Source: Gammaproteobacteria bacterium CG11_big_fil_rev_8_21_14_0_20_46_22 (GTDB taxonomy: Bacteria > Pseudomonadota > Gammaproteobacteria > UBA12402). From it: a stretch of DNA of 41,547 bases. Location: contig PCWT01000062.1 in assembly GCA_002796245.1 (NCBI GenBank), positions 21,039-62,585 of the forward strand, in the 5' to 3' direction. Below the pieces are notes generated by a model, which saw only the letters and a list, made by a program, of their open reading frames with translations, did no database searches and was not told the DNA's origin. Numbering within the stretch: the stretch's first letter is position 1; every line of letters begins with the position of its first letter. Positions 1-10,582 of the stretch are shown piece after piece. The translations under genes and the position numbers were made by a program.

Positions 1-493
1 AAAAACCAGGGTCTAATATTTGCTCATCATCCTCGCTAGACTGGCCACGCGAACTTGAGGTTTTTTGCTTATTTGTAAAATTCAAACGCACAACCGTTCG
101 CCCCTGACCGGCCGACGTAACAGTGACATTACCGACAGGCTTCACTGTGACCTCATCGAGGTTTTGACCGCAATTATCACTTGAAACACACACATCCATA
201 CCATGCCAATTAAAACCCCCGTCAGGAACCTGTTCGCTGTGGGCGGAACCCTCGACATTGACATAGCCGCCAGCTGCGTTGCTATTCTTAATGGTATACC
301 CCATATTCTCTAAGGCATTGGCTGTGGCATTAAACACTTTTAAGCGACTTTCACGAAAAGTGTGCGATTGCATAGCCTGTATCTGCAAAGGCGTTAAATT
401 AGGCTGTTGAGGCATAGGAACACAAGCACCCAGCAATAACATGAACGCCGAACACAAAACCCAAATAAGGCTGAATTTTATACGCTTGGACAT
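1..493 (-). CDS. Partial lipoprotein of unknown function (C-terminus beyond window)
   Basis: An open frame on the minus strand starts with ATG at 493 and runs off the left edge, giving 164 codons without a stop. The product opens MSKRIKFSLIWVLCSAF and has a hydrophobic segment ending in a lipobox (LLLGAC, Cys about 24), so it should be a lipidated envelope protein. The following part contains a segment, VFNATANALENMGYTIKNSN, of a kind often seen in small bacterial lipoproteins with an alpha/beta fold, and later a Ser/Asp/Glu-rich stretch. I do not recognise a named family. It is divergent from the small VOC gene at 656. The lipoprotein nature is seen; any link to the secretion system is not shown. 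Confidence 0.75.
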   Translation of the reverse strand, partial: MSKRIKFSLIWVLCSAFMLLLGACVPMPQQPNLTPLQIQAMQSHTFRESRLKVFNATANALENMGYTIKNSNAAGGYVNVEGSAHSEQVPDGGFNWHGMDVCVSSDNCGQNLDEVTVKPVGNVTVTSAGQGRTVVRLNFTNKQKTSSSRGQSSEDDEQILDPGF

Positions 494-655
494 ACTTCTT
501 GATCGCCAAAATTTTGCACAATCTACCAAAAATCCCACTGATGCACAATACACCAAAGAGCTTAGGGCAAAAAAGCCATCACCCCTATTCATCTGTCTGT
601 AGAGCTCTTATAAAACATGCTACACTTCGACGCAGAAACAAGCCAAGCAAGCTGT

Positions 656-964
656 ATGAACAAAAAACCAAGCACACATCTTCACCACATCGCCATCAGC
701 GTAGATGACATTCAAACGGCTATTGATTGGTACCAAAGTCACTTTGGCGGCGAGATCGACTACCAGGATGATACCTGGGCAATATTAAAGTATGAGAACA
801 TCAAGCTCGCTTTCGTGCTTGCTCACCAGCACCCCCCCCACATCGCCTTTGAAGTCAACCGAGCCAATATCGAAGGTCCTTTAAAAAATCACCGCGACAA
901 CACAGAATCTCGCTACATCCGCGATCCTTTTGGTAACGTCGTTGAGCTGGTTGCCAAAGATTAA
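656..964 (+). CDS. Small VOC-superfamily (glyoxalase-like) protein
   Basis: A protein of about 102 residues with the glyoxalase/bleomycin-resistance/dioxygenase (VOC) fold pattern. It has an N-terminal LHHIAISVDDIQTAIDWY strand-helix, a central HIAFEV strand, and a C-terminal DPFGNVVELV, which in this superfamily carries a metal-binding Glu. Only one betaalphabetabetabeta-rich module is evident, so it probably works as a dimer. The substrate cannot be told from sequence. I chose the ATG at 656 because the VOC core begins right after it; an in-frame ATG at 617 would add 13 non-conserved residues. Neither start has a strong Shine-Dalgarno. The gene stands alone between a divergent lipoprotein gene and a non-coding repeat. 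Confidence 0.75.
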   Translation: MNKKPSTHLHHIAISVDDIQTAIDWYQSHFGGEIDYQDDTWAILKYENIKLAFVLAHQHPPHIAFEVNRANIEGPLKNHRDNTESRYIRDPFGNVVELVAKD

Positions 965-1059
965 AAGCCACTTCATTCTCGAGCATTGTAACGCAGTATA
1001 ACCTCACCCTAACAGGCACTAGAAGTCACTCACACTCGCTATGATGCGTGCTAGCTTAC

Positions 1060-1225
1060 TCATTTTCGAGTACCGCAGCGCAGTTTACTTAAAACATCAA
1101 TGAGCAACGAAGCTTAACAAGGAAAAACTAAAAGCAAACACGACTAAGAGAAACGTAGCAAAATTTGACGAGCAAGCGGAGTTTATTGAGATATAAATGA
1201 GCATTGCGAGAAGAATTTTGCTCAG
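1060..1225. repeat. Two degenerate copies of an intergenic repeat; no gene in 965-1251
   Basis: The 287 bases between the VOC gene and the lipoprotein gene contain no credible ORF. Two stretches about 98 bases apart resemble each other: one around 1078-1112 (AGTTTACTTAAAACATCAAT then GAGCAACG) and one around 1176-1210 (AGTTTATTGAGATATAAAT then GAGCATTGCG). They look like decayed copies of a dispersed non-coding repeat element. No other copy was noticed in the window. Confidence 0.4.
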
Positions 1226-1251
1226 TTTATCGACGGCGTGATTGTTTTTAG

Positions 1252-1740
1252 CTAGCCTTCGGGATTGTTTAGCCAAGCAATAGCATACATCGCCTTGATC
1301 AAACGCTCTTGATGATCAATTGCCGCATTAAGCGCGGCTTTTTGATTTGCAGGTGCTTTGCGCAAATGTTCTTGCAGATCAGCCAATTTAACTTGGGCGA
1401 GACTGATATGTTGGCCGAACAATACTTCTGCATCCGTCTCAGCAGCCATTAATTGTGCTTTGAGATCCGGCGAGAGTGACTGGATGCTGCCGGCAGATTG
1501 GACTTGCTCAAACACTTGGCGATTTTGAATCGCTAGCGATGAAAAATCTTTTAAGGCCTTCAAGCTTGCGCGGGCATCTTTACAATAAGCGCTTTGGGAG
1601 ACGCCACAATTTGTGACAGCCTGGCCTAAGACCTCATGATTCGACATGAAATAGGTATAGCGATTGTGATCATGGCAAGCTGCCAAGCACAGAGGCAACA
1701 AAATCAGCAAAGACCTTTTTAAAAACCTACTCAACAACAT
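1252..1740 (-). CDS. Lipoprotein of unknown function, coupled to an IcmD-like gene
   Basis: A 162-residue protein with a classical lipoprotein signal: MLLSRFLKRSLLILLPLCLAAC, lipid-acceptor Cys22. The mature part is mostly predicted alpha-helical (LKALKDFSSLAIQNRQVFEQV, then DLQEHLRKAP) with two further cysteines (CGVSQSAYC) that could form a disulfide. I do not recognise a family. Its ATG lies inside the end of the upstream gene at 1727-2059 (14-base overlap), so the two are very likely translated from one message. Because that partner resembles the Dot/Icm component IcmD/DotP, this lipoprotein may also belong to the envelope part of a secretion apparatus; that is inference from linkage only. 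Confidence 0.7.
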   Translation of the reverse strand: MLLSRFLKRSLLILLPLCLAACHDHNRYTYFMSNHEVLGQAVTNCGVSQSAYCKDARASLKALKDFSSLAIQNRQVFEQVQSAGSIQSLSPDLKAQLMAAETDAEVLFGQHISLAQVKLADLQEHLRKAPANQKAALNAAIDHQERLIKAMYAIAWLNNPEG

Positions 1741-2059
1741 CTCTCATCCCAAAAGTAGCGTCGGCCATCATCGCATAATGGTATGACAAGGTCAAAACGA
1801 AAAAAGCCAAGCCGACAAGTAGGTAGGCAATAGCATTACCGATCGGTTGCTCTTGAGGATTTTCCCGATAACGGATAAAACGAAGCACTGCCGAGAAACA
1901 AAAAAATATACCGAGCACCACGCCCATACCGGTCATGGATCGACGAAAAAAATCCAGAGGGACCATAAAGTTATCAGCCACCTGCCCCAAGCTCTCCGCC
2001 GCCTGCGCTTTTAAACTGATTAACAATACACCCAAAAAAAATAAAGGTTTAAACTTCAT
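1727..2059 (-). CDS. IcmD/DotP-like small inner-membrane protein (second copy)
   Basis: A 110-residue protein with an N-terminal signal segment (FLGVLLISLKAQAAES) and two further hydrophobic helices flanking a short charged loop. The body matches the IcmD encoded at 19368-19793 along its whole length: SLGQVADN versus SLSDVATN, RYRENPQEQPIG versus AHKDNPQQIPVG, and AYLLVGLAFFVL versus ALLFVGAALIFL. This points to the family of small paralogous Dot/Icm membrane proteins (IcmC/DotE, IcmD/DotP, DotV). It lies far from the main icm block and overlaps the lipoprotein gene 1252-1740. The homology is seen; a role in Dot/Icm assembly is inferred. Confidence 0.7.
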   Translation of the reverse strand: MKFKPLFFLGVLLISLKAQAAESLGQVADNFMVPLDFFRRSMTGMGVVLGIFFCFSAVLRFIRYRENPQEQPIGNAIAYLLVGLAFFVLTLSYHYAMMADATFGMRDVVE

Positions 2060-2093
2060 ATGCCAAAATCTTGCTTATAATTTGCGCAGCATG

Positions 2094-2585
2094 TTAGCAG
2101 AATTTTCGGATCAGTCGAGTTTTTTCAGTCCCTGTCACCCCATATAATTGAAAAACACGATTTAGTGTCACGACACCGCCCGCGCCTGTCGACGCACAAA
2201 ATATAAAGCGTCCATTTTGCTGAAACATCAGCCCATTGTCAGAAAAAATGATTCGCTGTCTCGCAGGAAAACCGCTCCAGTATAAGTGCAGAGCTTTCGG
2301 CACAGCATAAACTCGCAATACCTGCTCTCCCTCTATCAACTGAAAACCGCAAGACCAGTCCTGGCCACAGCCAGCACCAGAGCCCTTCGGGCACAAAATC
2401 ACACGGTAGCCCAACAAAGCGCGCGTCTTTGCTAAACTCACAGCCGAATGCAGCTCTCCGCTTAATTGTGAAACAGCCATCGTGTTTTTGATAGACGCTA
2501 TTGTTCGCCAAGAAAATGTCGCACCAAGCGCCATTAAAAAAATCACGGCCATCAACTCAAGCAAACTAAAACCTCTCTGCGACAC
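2094..2585 (-). CDS. GspH/FimT-type minor pseudopilin
   Basis: Type IV pilin-like protein of about 163 residues. Right after the start it carries a prepilin peptidase site, QRG-FSLLELMAVIF, with the hallmark Glu at position +5 of the mature chain, followed by the hydrophobic stalk helix. The C-terminal globular part has four cysteines in CPKGSGAGCGQDWSC and FCAST and fits GspH/FimT minor pilins, which prime assembly of type IV pili or type II secretion pseudopili at the inner membrane. The start is the GTG at 2585, preceded by AGGAGG at good spacing; upstream in-frame starts reach into nadE. The gene diverges from nadE and no other pilus gene is nearby. Confidence 0.78.
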   Translation of the reverse strand: MSQRGFSLLELMAVIFLMALGATFSWRTIASIKNTMAVSQLSGELHSAVSLAKTRALLGYRVILCPKGSGAGCGQDWSCGFQLIEGEQVLRVYAVPKALHLYWSGFPARQRIIFSDNGLMFQQNGRFIFCASTGAGGVVTLNRVFQLYGVTGTEKTRLIRKFC

Positions 2586-2643
2586 CTTGTTCCTCCTTTG
2601 TTTCAGCGCTAGACTGCGCACATCTATCATTTGGAGCTTCACC

Positions 2644-4257
2644 ATGCTCAATATTGCACTGGCTCAACTTAACCTCACCGTTGGGGCAACCGATGACAAT
2701 GCCAAAAAAATTTTGCAGGCCTATGAAACAGCGGCTAAGCAAGGCGCTGACATCATGGTTTGCCCAGAGCTTGCAATCAGCGGCTACCCGCCTGAAGACC
2801 TACTGTTACGCCATGATTTTATCGAGCTTTCCGACAACACTGCCCAAGCGCTGGCAAAGCACTTCACCGAAATCGATGTGATTTTAACGTATCCTTGCCT
2901 ACGCAACGGCAAGCGCTACAACACAGCAGGCTGGGTGAGAAACGGCAAAATTATTGCAGAATATTTCAAACACAGCTTACCCAATGAAGGTTTACTGGAT
3001 GAAAAGCGCTACTTCTGTGAAGGTAAAGACAGCGTGGTCGTTGAACACAAAGGCGTGAAGCTCGGTTTATTGATTTGCGAAGATCTTTGGCATGATGAGA
3101 ATATTATACAAGCAAAAAACGCCGGCGCTCAATGCATTTTAAGCACCAATGCCTCACCATTTCGCTTTGATAAACAAGACGTTCGCATCAACATATTGAG
3201 ACACAATGCCAAAATCAGCCAGCTGCCGATTTATTACGTGAACTATGTTGGCAGTCAGGATGAATTTTTATTTGACGGCCAATCCATGGCTGTCTCTGAA
3301 AAAGGCGAGTTATGCTATCAAGCGCCCGCCTTCAAAGAAGAAATCATTTTCTTAAAACACAGTCACGACGGGGTTGAGCACAAACCCTACCAAAAACCAG
3401 ACCCATTGGATTTAATTTATCAAGGTCTAGTCACTGGCACTCGTGATTACATTAACAAAAATGGTTTTCCTGGGGCCATTATCGGGCTATCTGGCGGCAT
3501 CGACTCAGCCCTCACATTAGCGATTGCTGTTGATGCACTTGGCGCCGAACGTGTCCACGCGGTACTCATGCCTTCGCAATACACAGCCGACATAAGCAAC
3601 GAAGATGCGATAAAACAAGTGGACTCACTGGGCGTCACTCACAGTGTTTTGCCGATAAAACCTTGCTTCGATGCTTTTTTAAGTGCATTAGCGGAACCCT
3701 TTGAAAACTATAAACCCGATATTACTGAAGAAAACATCCAAGCGCGTATTCGTGGGACCCTGCTCATGGCCTTATCGAACAAAACAGGCAAGCTTGTTTT
3801 GACAACCGGTAACAAGAGTGAAATGGCCGTGGGTTATGCGACCTTATACGGCGATATGGCCGGCGGCTTTGCCGTGTTAAAAGACGTGTATAAAACGGTA
3901 GTGTACAAATTAGCCCGCCATGTAAACCGTGATAAAGAAATCATCCCTGAACGGGTAATCACTCGCGAGCCATCAGCAGAGCTTGCACCCAACCAAAAAG
4001 ACCAAGATAGCCTTCCTCCTTATGAAATATTGGATGTCATCATTAAAGCCTTTGTGGAAGATGACTTAAGCTGTGAAGCCATCATCAAACAAGGTTATGA
4101 TGCAGAGATAGTAAAAAAAGTGCTGCGACTCATTCAAATCAATGAATACAAACGACGCCAAGCTGCGCCAGGCATTCGCATTACCAAGCGTGCCTTTGGC
4201 CGCAATCGACGTTACCCGATCACCTCAGGATTCATTCGCCTATTCAGCGATCAGTGA
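2644..4257 (+). CDS. nadE: Glutamine-dependent NAD+ synthetase
   Basis: A 537-residue two-domain enzyme converting deamido-NAD+ to NAD+ with glutamine as nitrogen donor, in the cytoplasm. The N-terminal nitrilase-like glutaminase domain shows the catalytic triad Glu42 (CPELAISGYPPEDL), Lys109 (YFKHSLPNEG) and Cys145 (LLICEDLW). The C-terminal synthetase domain has the PP-loop LSGGIDSAL at 282-290 and the later TTGNKSEMAVGY motif. The start is the ATG at 2644, with GGAG a few bases upstream; a longer in-frame reading from 2482 overlaps the divergent pseudopilin gene and adds no conserved sequence. The stop lies within the 3' end of the convergent yihY-like gene (14-base tail overlap). Confidence 0.95.
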   Translation: MLNIALAQLNLTVGATDDNAKKILQAYETAAKQGADIMVCPELAISGYPPEDLLLRHDFIELSDNTAQALAKHFTEIDVILTYPCLRNGKRYNTAGWVRNGKIIAEYFKHSLPNEGLLDEKRYFCEGKDSVVVEHKGVKLGLLICEDLWHDENIIQAKNAGAQCILSTNASPFRFDKQDVRINILRHNAKISQLPIYYVNYVGSQDEFLFDGQSMAVSEKGELCYQAPAFKEEIIFLKHSHDGVEHKPYQKPDPLDLIYQGLVTGTRDYINKNGFPGAIIGLSGGIDSALTLAIAVDALGAERVHAVLMPSQYTADISNEDAIKQVDSLGVTHSVLPIKPCFDAFLSALAEPFENYKPDITEENIQARIRGTLLMALSNKTGKLVLTTGNKSEMAVGYATLYGDMAGGFAVLKDVYKTVVYKLARHVNRDKEIIPERVITREPSAELAPNQKDQDSLPPYEILDVIIKAFVEDDLSCEAIIKQGYDAEIVKKVLRLIQINEYKRRQAAPGIRITKRAFGRNRRYPITSGFIRLFSDQ

Positions 4258-5476
4258 ATAGTCGCGCCAAAGGCACATCCAAGGTCATCTCGATGTCTTC
4301 TCGCATCTTAGCAAGATTGTCGGTCATAATCGCATCAAAGCCTGAAAGCGTTTCCATCGAAACTTTCCAAGGCATATCGCGATAAAGTTGTTTAATGGTG
4401 TACTCATCCAAGTCACAGGCCAAAATGACTTGTGAATTACGGAGTAATTTAACCAACTTCGCCTCAATTAAAGCGCACAGCTGGACATCAGGGGAAATCA
4501 AATGATTTTGGGCTGCTGAAGCGTAAAGCCTGGCATAGGCAACACTTTTACCTTTCTTTTTAGCCTCCCACAGTATAAACAACCAATTCAGTGTCGATGA
4601 AAATGCAGAATTACCCTGAAAAGCCTGTTTTTTCCGAAAGTGATGCCAGGTCATTTCATTTGAGACCAAAGCACCTATCAAAATGATCATCCATGAAATA
4701 AAGATCCACAAAAGAAAGATAGGAATAGCTGCCAAAGTGCCATACAAGATTTTGTACGTCGGAAACTGTGTCATATAAAACACAAAAATCTTTTTAGCGA
4801 TTTCAAGGGCCACAGCTGCAATCAGTGCCCCCAAAAATGCAAAACGCCAGGGCACACGGCAATTTGGCACAATCACATATAACACCGTAAACCCCACAAC
4901 CGTTAGCATAAACGGTAAGATCGACACCAGCAATGACGAAATGCCCAAACCACCTTGATTTCCTAGAAAAGGCGCAGAAATTAAATGCGTGGTTGCCCAA
5001 ATACTCACACCAATAAAAATAGGCGACAAGGCAATGATGAGAATATAGCGCAACCAAGCCGACAGGCCCTTTCGCCTAGCCGGCACACGCCAGATCGCAT
5101 TGAAGGCTTTCTCGATGATCAATAGCATCAAAACAGCCAAGACAAATAAAAACGCTATTCCAGGTAGCGGTAAACGCTCAGCTTGAGCCGCGAACACGCC
5201 AAGATTATCTCGAATCACCTCACCGACTTCAGGCACGAAGTTTTTAATTAAAAAGGCCTGCACCTCAACAATCATTTTTTGGAAAATCGGCGACACAGAG
5301 AGCACCATCACAGAAACAATGGTGACCGGCACAATCGCTAAAATAGTGGTATAGGTCAAACTACCTGCTGTATGGGTAAAACCTTCACTAAAAATCCGGC
5401 GCAAAATACGTGTTGCGCCCTGAGAGAATCCAATAAGGTTTCGCTGGAAGTTTCGAAGTCGCTGGCTTTTCATCAT
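4244..5476 (-). CDS. YihY/BrkB-family inner-membrane protein
   Basis: An integral membrane protein of about 410 residues with six hydrophobic helices, beginning with the family signature EGFTHTAGSLTYTTILAIVPV. It belongs to the YihY (Virul_fac_BrkB) family, formerly misnamed RNase BN; its biochemical role is not settled. The soluble C-terminal part (about 130 residues) is of the winged-helix-like type found in longer family members. I prefer the ATG at 5476, which has AAAGG just upstream; the ATG at 5524 adds 16 residues and would overlap the divergent arsC-like start. The gene is convergent with nadE. Confidence 0.85.
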   Translation of the reverse strand: MMKSQRLRNFQRNLIGFSQGATRILRRIFSEGFTHTAGSLTYTTILAIVPVTIVSVMVLSVSPIFQKMIVEVQAFLIKNFVPEVGEVIRDNLGVFAAQAERLPLPGIAFLFVLAVLMLLIIEKAFNAIWRVPARRKGLSAWLRYILIIALSPIFIGVSIWATTHLISAPFLGNQGGLGISSLLVSILPFMLTVVGFTVLYVIVPNCRVPWRFAFLGALIAAVALEIAKKIFVFYMTQFPTYKILYGTLAAIPIFLLWIFISWMIILIGALVSNEMTWHHFRKKQAFQGNSAFSSTLNWLFILWEAKKKGKSVAYARLYASAAQNHLISPDVQLCALIEAKLVKLLRNSQVILACDLDEYTIKQLYRDMPWKVSMETLSGFDAIMTDNLAKMREDIEMTLDVPLARLFTDR

Positions 5477-5523
5477 AGGAGCCTTTAAAATCCTTTGGAC
5501 TAATCTAGCACGAGGGACCGACA

Positions 5524-7421
<1,898 letters not shown>

Positions 7422-7428
<7 letters not shown>

Positions 7429-7760
7429 CCGATAAGCCGGGTTCTGTCGTGAGCAGTCATTTATCTAGGCGCACAGTCGCCCGTGCGCTCAAGCAACCTA
7501 CCCGAATCTAGCGCGGGCCGCGCCTGATAGATTCCTATTCGGTCTTGCTCCGAGTGGGGTTTACCCTGCCACTGCTGTTGCCAGCAGCGCGGTGCGCTCT
7601 TACCGCACCATTTCACCCTTACCCAACAATCGCCAGGCGGTATATTTTCTGTGGCACTTTCCGTAGGCTTGCGCCCCCCAGACGTTATCTGGCACCCTGC
7701 CCTGCGGAGCCCGGACTTTCCTCGAGAAACGGATGTTTCACGCGACTGCTTAGCTAGCTC
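7422..7760 (-). ncRNA. rnpB: RNase P RNA, bacterial type A
   Basis: The catalytic RNA of RNase P, which matures tRNA 5' ends. On the minus strand the conserved 5' block GAGGAAAGTCCGGGCTCC, the J-regions around GGTAAGGGTGAAATGGTGCG and GCAGGGTAAACCCCACTCGG, and the 3' block GACAGAACCCGGCTTATCGG are present in order. The ends pair as P1: GAGCTAGC (7753-7760) with GCTAGCTC (7422-7429), giving a length near 339 nucleotides. The P3 arm between P1/P2 and the AGTCCGGG block is short compared with E. coli. The 3' strand of P1 includes the stop codon of hemH, so the two convergent genes overlap by seven bases. Confidence 0.95.
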
Positions 7761-7790
7761 GGGCGGGATCATACCACAAATCAGTCAAGC
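7761..7790 (-). promoter_or_regulatory. rnpB promoter with GC-rich discriminator
   Basis: On the minus strand a -10 box TATGAT (7768-7773) is followed by the all-GC discriminator CCCGCCC (7761-7767) and then the 5' end of rnpB. A weak -35 (TTTGCG) lies 16 bases upstream. GC-rich discriminators are typical of stringently controlled stable-RNA promoters. Confidence 0.55.
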
Positions 7791-7803
7791 GCAAAGTACA
7801 AGC

Positions 7804-8223
7804 TTACTCGCTTTTCAGCATCGCCAGTTGGCGTTCGTCGTCTAAAACCTCGCCATCGACGGCATAGCCCGCCTCCGCCCAAGCGGTGATACCCCCTTGC
7901 AAGGAAACCACATGGGTATAACCGAGCTGCTTGAGGCGATCGGCCGCCAACAAAGAACGGTTTCCACTGCGGCAATAGACGACGATGTTAACTGAGGTGT
8001 CAGGCAATAATTTATTAATCATAAATTCCAACAGACCTCGACCACAGTGCACAGCGCCGAAGATGCGGCCCTCATCCCACTCATAATCCTCACGAACATC
8101 CAGGATGGTCAAAGCCTCATCCGTCTCTGAAATCCGTCGATTCAGCTCCTGGATGGTGATTTCTTGTACGCGGGACCTGGCTTGATCACATAACACTTGG
8201 AACTCTGGTGATATCTGGCTCAT
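7804..8223 (-). CDS. Single-domain rhodanese-like sulfurtransferase
   Basis: A 139-residue protein with one rhodanese domain. The ILDVREDYEWDEGRI entry motif, the GAVHCGRGLLEF segment and the active-site loop YCRSGNRS with Cys84 are intact, followed by GYTHVVSLQGGITAW. Such proteins carry persulfide sulfur on the loop cysteine, for cytoplasmic sulfur transfer. The ATG at 8223 has an AGGAG sequence at good spacing. It is transcribed divergently from aroQ and lies directly upstream of rnpB. The physiological sulfur donor and acceptor are unknown. Confidence 0.9.
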   Translation of the reverse strand: MSQISPEFQVLCDQARSRVQEITIQELNRRISETDEALTILDVREDYEWDEGRIFGAVHCGRGLLEFMINKLLPDTSVNIVVYCRSGNRSLLAADRLKQLGYTHVVSLQGGITAWAEAGYAVDGEVLDDERQLAMLKSE

Positions 8224-8266
8224 TTCTACTCCTTTTTGCTAAAACTTGCCTATAACGTCGCCGAAC

Positions 8267-8295
8267 TTGCACATAAAAAAAAATTACCCTACACT
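8267..8295 (+). promoter_or_regulatory. Promoter of the aroQ-accB-accC-prmA operon
   Basis: A sigma-70-type promoter: -35 TTGCAC (8267-8272), a 17-base A-rich spacer and -10 TACACT (8290-8295), placed 26 bases before the aroQ start. Confidence 0.6.
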
Positions 8296-8321
8296 CGACT
8301 CATTCGTTAAAGGCACTCTCA

Positions 8322-8780
8322 ATGGCAAGCATCCTGGTATTACACGGCCCCAACCTTAACCTGCTGGGACGACGCGAACCCAGTGTTTACGGCCACACAA
8401 CGCTTGAGGAGATTAACACGAAACTCAAATCCCTCTCAAGCTGCGACATTGTCTGCTTGCAGAGCAACGCTGAGCATGTTCTAATCGACCGAATTCAAGC
8501 AACCTTGGATGATAGCACCCAAATCATCCTATTCAATCCAGCGGCCTTTACGCACAGCAGCATCGCACTCCGAGATGCCCTACTGGCCACACAGACGCCT
8601 TTCATTGAAATCCACTTAAGCGACATCCGTACACGTGAAGATTTTAGACAGCATTCCTACTTTTCAGATATCGCCATAGCCACCTATCAAGGCCATGGCG
8701 CCGATTCGTATTACAAAGCATTAGAGCATGCCAAACACTATTTAACCGACCAACAAGGGGTAATACATGGACATTCGTAA
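8322..8780 (+). CDS. aroQ: 3-dehydroquinate dehydratase, type II
   Basis: A 152-residue dodecameric-type dehydroquinase of the shikimate pathway. It has the N-terminal [17 protein letters not shown] with catalytic Tyr23, [17 protein letters not shown], and [20 protein letters not shown] carrying the catalytic His. It removes water from 3-dehydroquinate to give 3-dehydroshikimate in the cytoplasm. It is the first gene of an operon with accB, whose start lies inside it (14-base overlap); the aroQ-accB-accC order is common in gammaproteobacteria. Confidence 0.95.
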   Translation: MASILVLHGPNLNLLGRREPSVYGHTTLEEINTKLKSLSSCDIVCLQSNAEHVLIDRIQATLDDSTQIILFNPAAFTHSSIALRDALLATQTPFIEIHLSDIRTREDFRQHSYFSDIAIATYQGHGADSYYKALEHAKHYLTDQQGVIHGHS

Positions 8781-9228
8781 AGTTAAAAAATTAATTGAGC
8801 TCATCGACGAAACAGGCGTCGCCGAAATTGAAATCAAAGAAGGCGAAGAGTCCGTGCGCATTAGCCGTGGCGTGTCTTCACCTATGCACTACGCAGTCCC
8901 ACCAGCACCGATGCCGGTATCACAAGCGCCAGCCGCAACACCTGCACCAACAGCAAACACTGAAGAACCCAAAAACGCGGCCCTCTCTGGGCACGAAGTC
9001 AAATCTCCGATGGTCGGCACATTCTACACCTCAGCCTCGCCCGAAGCTCCCGTGTTTGTCGACGTCGGCCAACACGTGAACAAAGGTGATGTGCTTTGTA
9101 TCGTTGAAGCCATGAAAATGTTTAACCAAATCGAAGCCGATGTGTCAGGCAAGCTGGTTGCGCGCTTGGTTGAAAACGGTGAACCTGTAGAATACGGCGA
9201 AACCTTGTTTGTGATAGAAGAACACTAG
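8767..9228 (+). CDS. accB: Biotin carboxyl carrier protein of acetyl-CoA carboxylase
   Basis: A 153-residue carrier subunit. The C-terminal biotinyl domain has the attachment motif EAMKM with Lys117, preceded by [16 protein letters not shown], the 'thumb' region of bacterial AccB. An Ala/Pro-rich linker (residues 42-66) joins it to the N-terminal helical part. It carries CO2 on biotin between AccC and the AccAD carboxyltransferase, in the first step of fatty acid synthesis. It overlaps the end of aroQ and precedes accC by ten bases. Confidence 0.96.
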   Translation: MDIRKVKKLIELIDETGVAEIEIKEGEESVRISRGVSSPMHYAVPPAPMPVSQAPAATPAPTANTEEPKNAALSGHEVKSPMVGTFYTSASPEAPVFVDVGQHVNKGDVLCIVEAMKMFNQIEADVSGKLVARLVENGEPVEYGETLFVIEEH

Positions 9229-9238
9229 GAAACATCAC

Positions 9239-10582
9239 ATGTTTAAAAAAGTCTTGATTGCCAACCGTGGCGAAATTGCATTGCGCATCTTGCGTGCCTG
9301 TAAAGAGCTCAACATCAAAACCGTTGCCATACATTCAGACGTTGACCGCGATTTAAAACACGTTCTACTCGCCGATGAAACCGTTTGCATCGGTCCTGCG
9401 TTTGCCGGCGACAGCTACCTGAGCATCCCTGCCGTCATCAGCGCCGCAGAGATCACAAATGCCGATGCCATACACCCAGGTTATGGTTTTCTCGCTGAAA
9501 ATGCAGATTTTGCCGAACAAATCGCTCACAGCGGTTTTACCTTTATTGGACCCGATGCCGAAACCATTCGCATGATGGGCGACAAAGTCGAAGCCAAACG
9601 CAATATGATTAAGTTAGGCGTGCCTTGCGTGCCTGGCTCCGAAGGCGCACTGGGCCAAAACAAACAAGCCAACCTTGAACTTGCCGAAAAAATTGGCTAT
9701 CCCGTTTTAATCAAAGCCTCAGGCGGCGGGGGTGGTCGGGGCATGCGTGTCGTGCATAAAGCTGAAAACCTCATTCAGGCTATCGACACCACACGCACTG
9801 AAGCGCGCAACGCGTTTGGTAACGACACGGTTTACATGGAAAAATACCTGGCCAACCCACGACACATTGAAATTCAAGTGCTCGCCGACGGTCACGGCCA
9901 AGCCATACATCTGGGCGAGCGCGATTGCTCTATGCAACGTCGCCACCAAAAAGTCATCGAGGAAGCGCCAGCACCCGGCATTAGCGAAGCACAGCGTAAT
10001 GAGATTGGCCAGCGCTGTGTTGATGCTTGCATCGCCATGAACTACAAGGGCGCCGGCACCTTTGAGTTTCTCTACGAAAACAGCCATTTTTACTTCATCG
10101 AAATGAACACCCGTGTCCAAGTTGAGCACCCCGTCACCGAAATGGTCACCGGTGTTGACATTATTAAAGAACAAATCCGCATTGCCGCTGGGCGACCTTT
10201 AAGCTACAAGCAAAGCGACATTAAACTGAGAGGCCATGCTATTGAGTGTCGCATCAACGCCGAAGACCCCGAAAAATTCTTGCCTTCACCAGGTACGGTG
10301 ACATTTTATCACCCACCCAGCGGCCCGGGTATTCGCATGGATTCACACTTATATTCTGGTTACACCGTACCGCCGCATTATGACTCCCTAATTGCTAAAG
10401 TGATCGCTTACGGCGAAACCCGTGAATTTGCGATGGCACGCATGCGAAATGCACTCGATGAAATTCACGTTGAGGGCATTAAAACCAACATTGCGCTGCA
10501 TCAAAAGCTTCTAAAAGACCCTGGTTTTCAGCAAGGTGAAACCAATATCCACTACCTGGAACAGGTCTTCATGGCAAAATGA
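9239..10582 (+). CDS. accC: Biotin carboxylase subunit of acetyl-CoA carboxylase
   Basis: A 447-residue ATP-grasp enzyme that carboxylates the biotin on AccB using ATP and bicarbonate. The N-terminal [19 protein letters not shown], the glycine-rich ATP loop [13 protein letters not shown], the [20 protein letters not shown] block and the metal/bicarbonate segment [16 protein letters not shown] are all present; the length matches the family. The gene is in the middle of the aroQ-accB-accC-prmA operon and overlaps prmA by four bases. Confidence 0.97.
   Translation: MFKKVLIANRGEIALRILRACKELNIKTVAIHSDVDRDLKHVLLADETVCIGPAFAGDSYLSIPAVISAAEITNADAIHPGYGFLAENADFAEQIAHSGFTFIGPDAETIRMMGDKVEAKRNMIKLGVPCVPGSEGALGQNKQANLELAEKIGYPVLIKASGGGGGRGMRVVHKAENLIQAIDTTRTEARNAFGNDTVYMEKYLANPRHIEIQVLADGHGQAIHLGERDCSMQRRHQKVIEEAPAPGISEAQRNEIGQRCVDACIAMNYKGAGTFEFLYENSHFYFIEMNTRVQVEHPVTEMVTGVDIIKEQIRIAAGRPLSYKQSDIKLRGHAIECRINAEDPEKFLPSPGTVTFYHPPSGPGIRMDSHLYSGYTVPPHYDSLIAKVIAYGETREFAMARMRNALDEIHVEGIKTNIALHQKLLKDPGFQQGETNIHYLEQVFMAK

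Noticed and set aside
7461..7845. Several open frames on both strands
   Set aside because: They fall in the RNase P RNA gene; the conserved RNA blocks and the P1 pairing explain the sequence.
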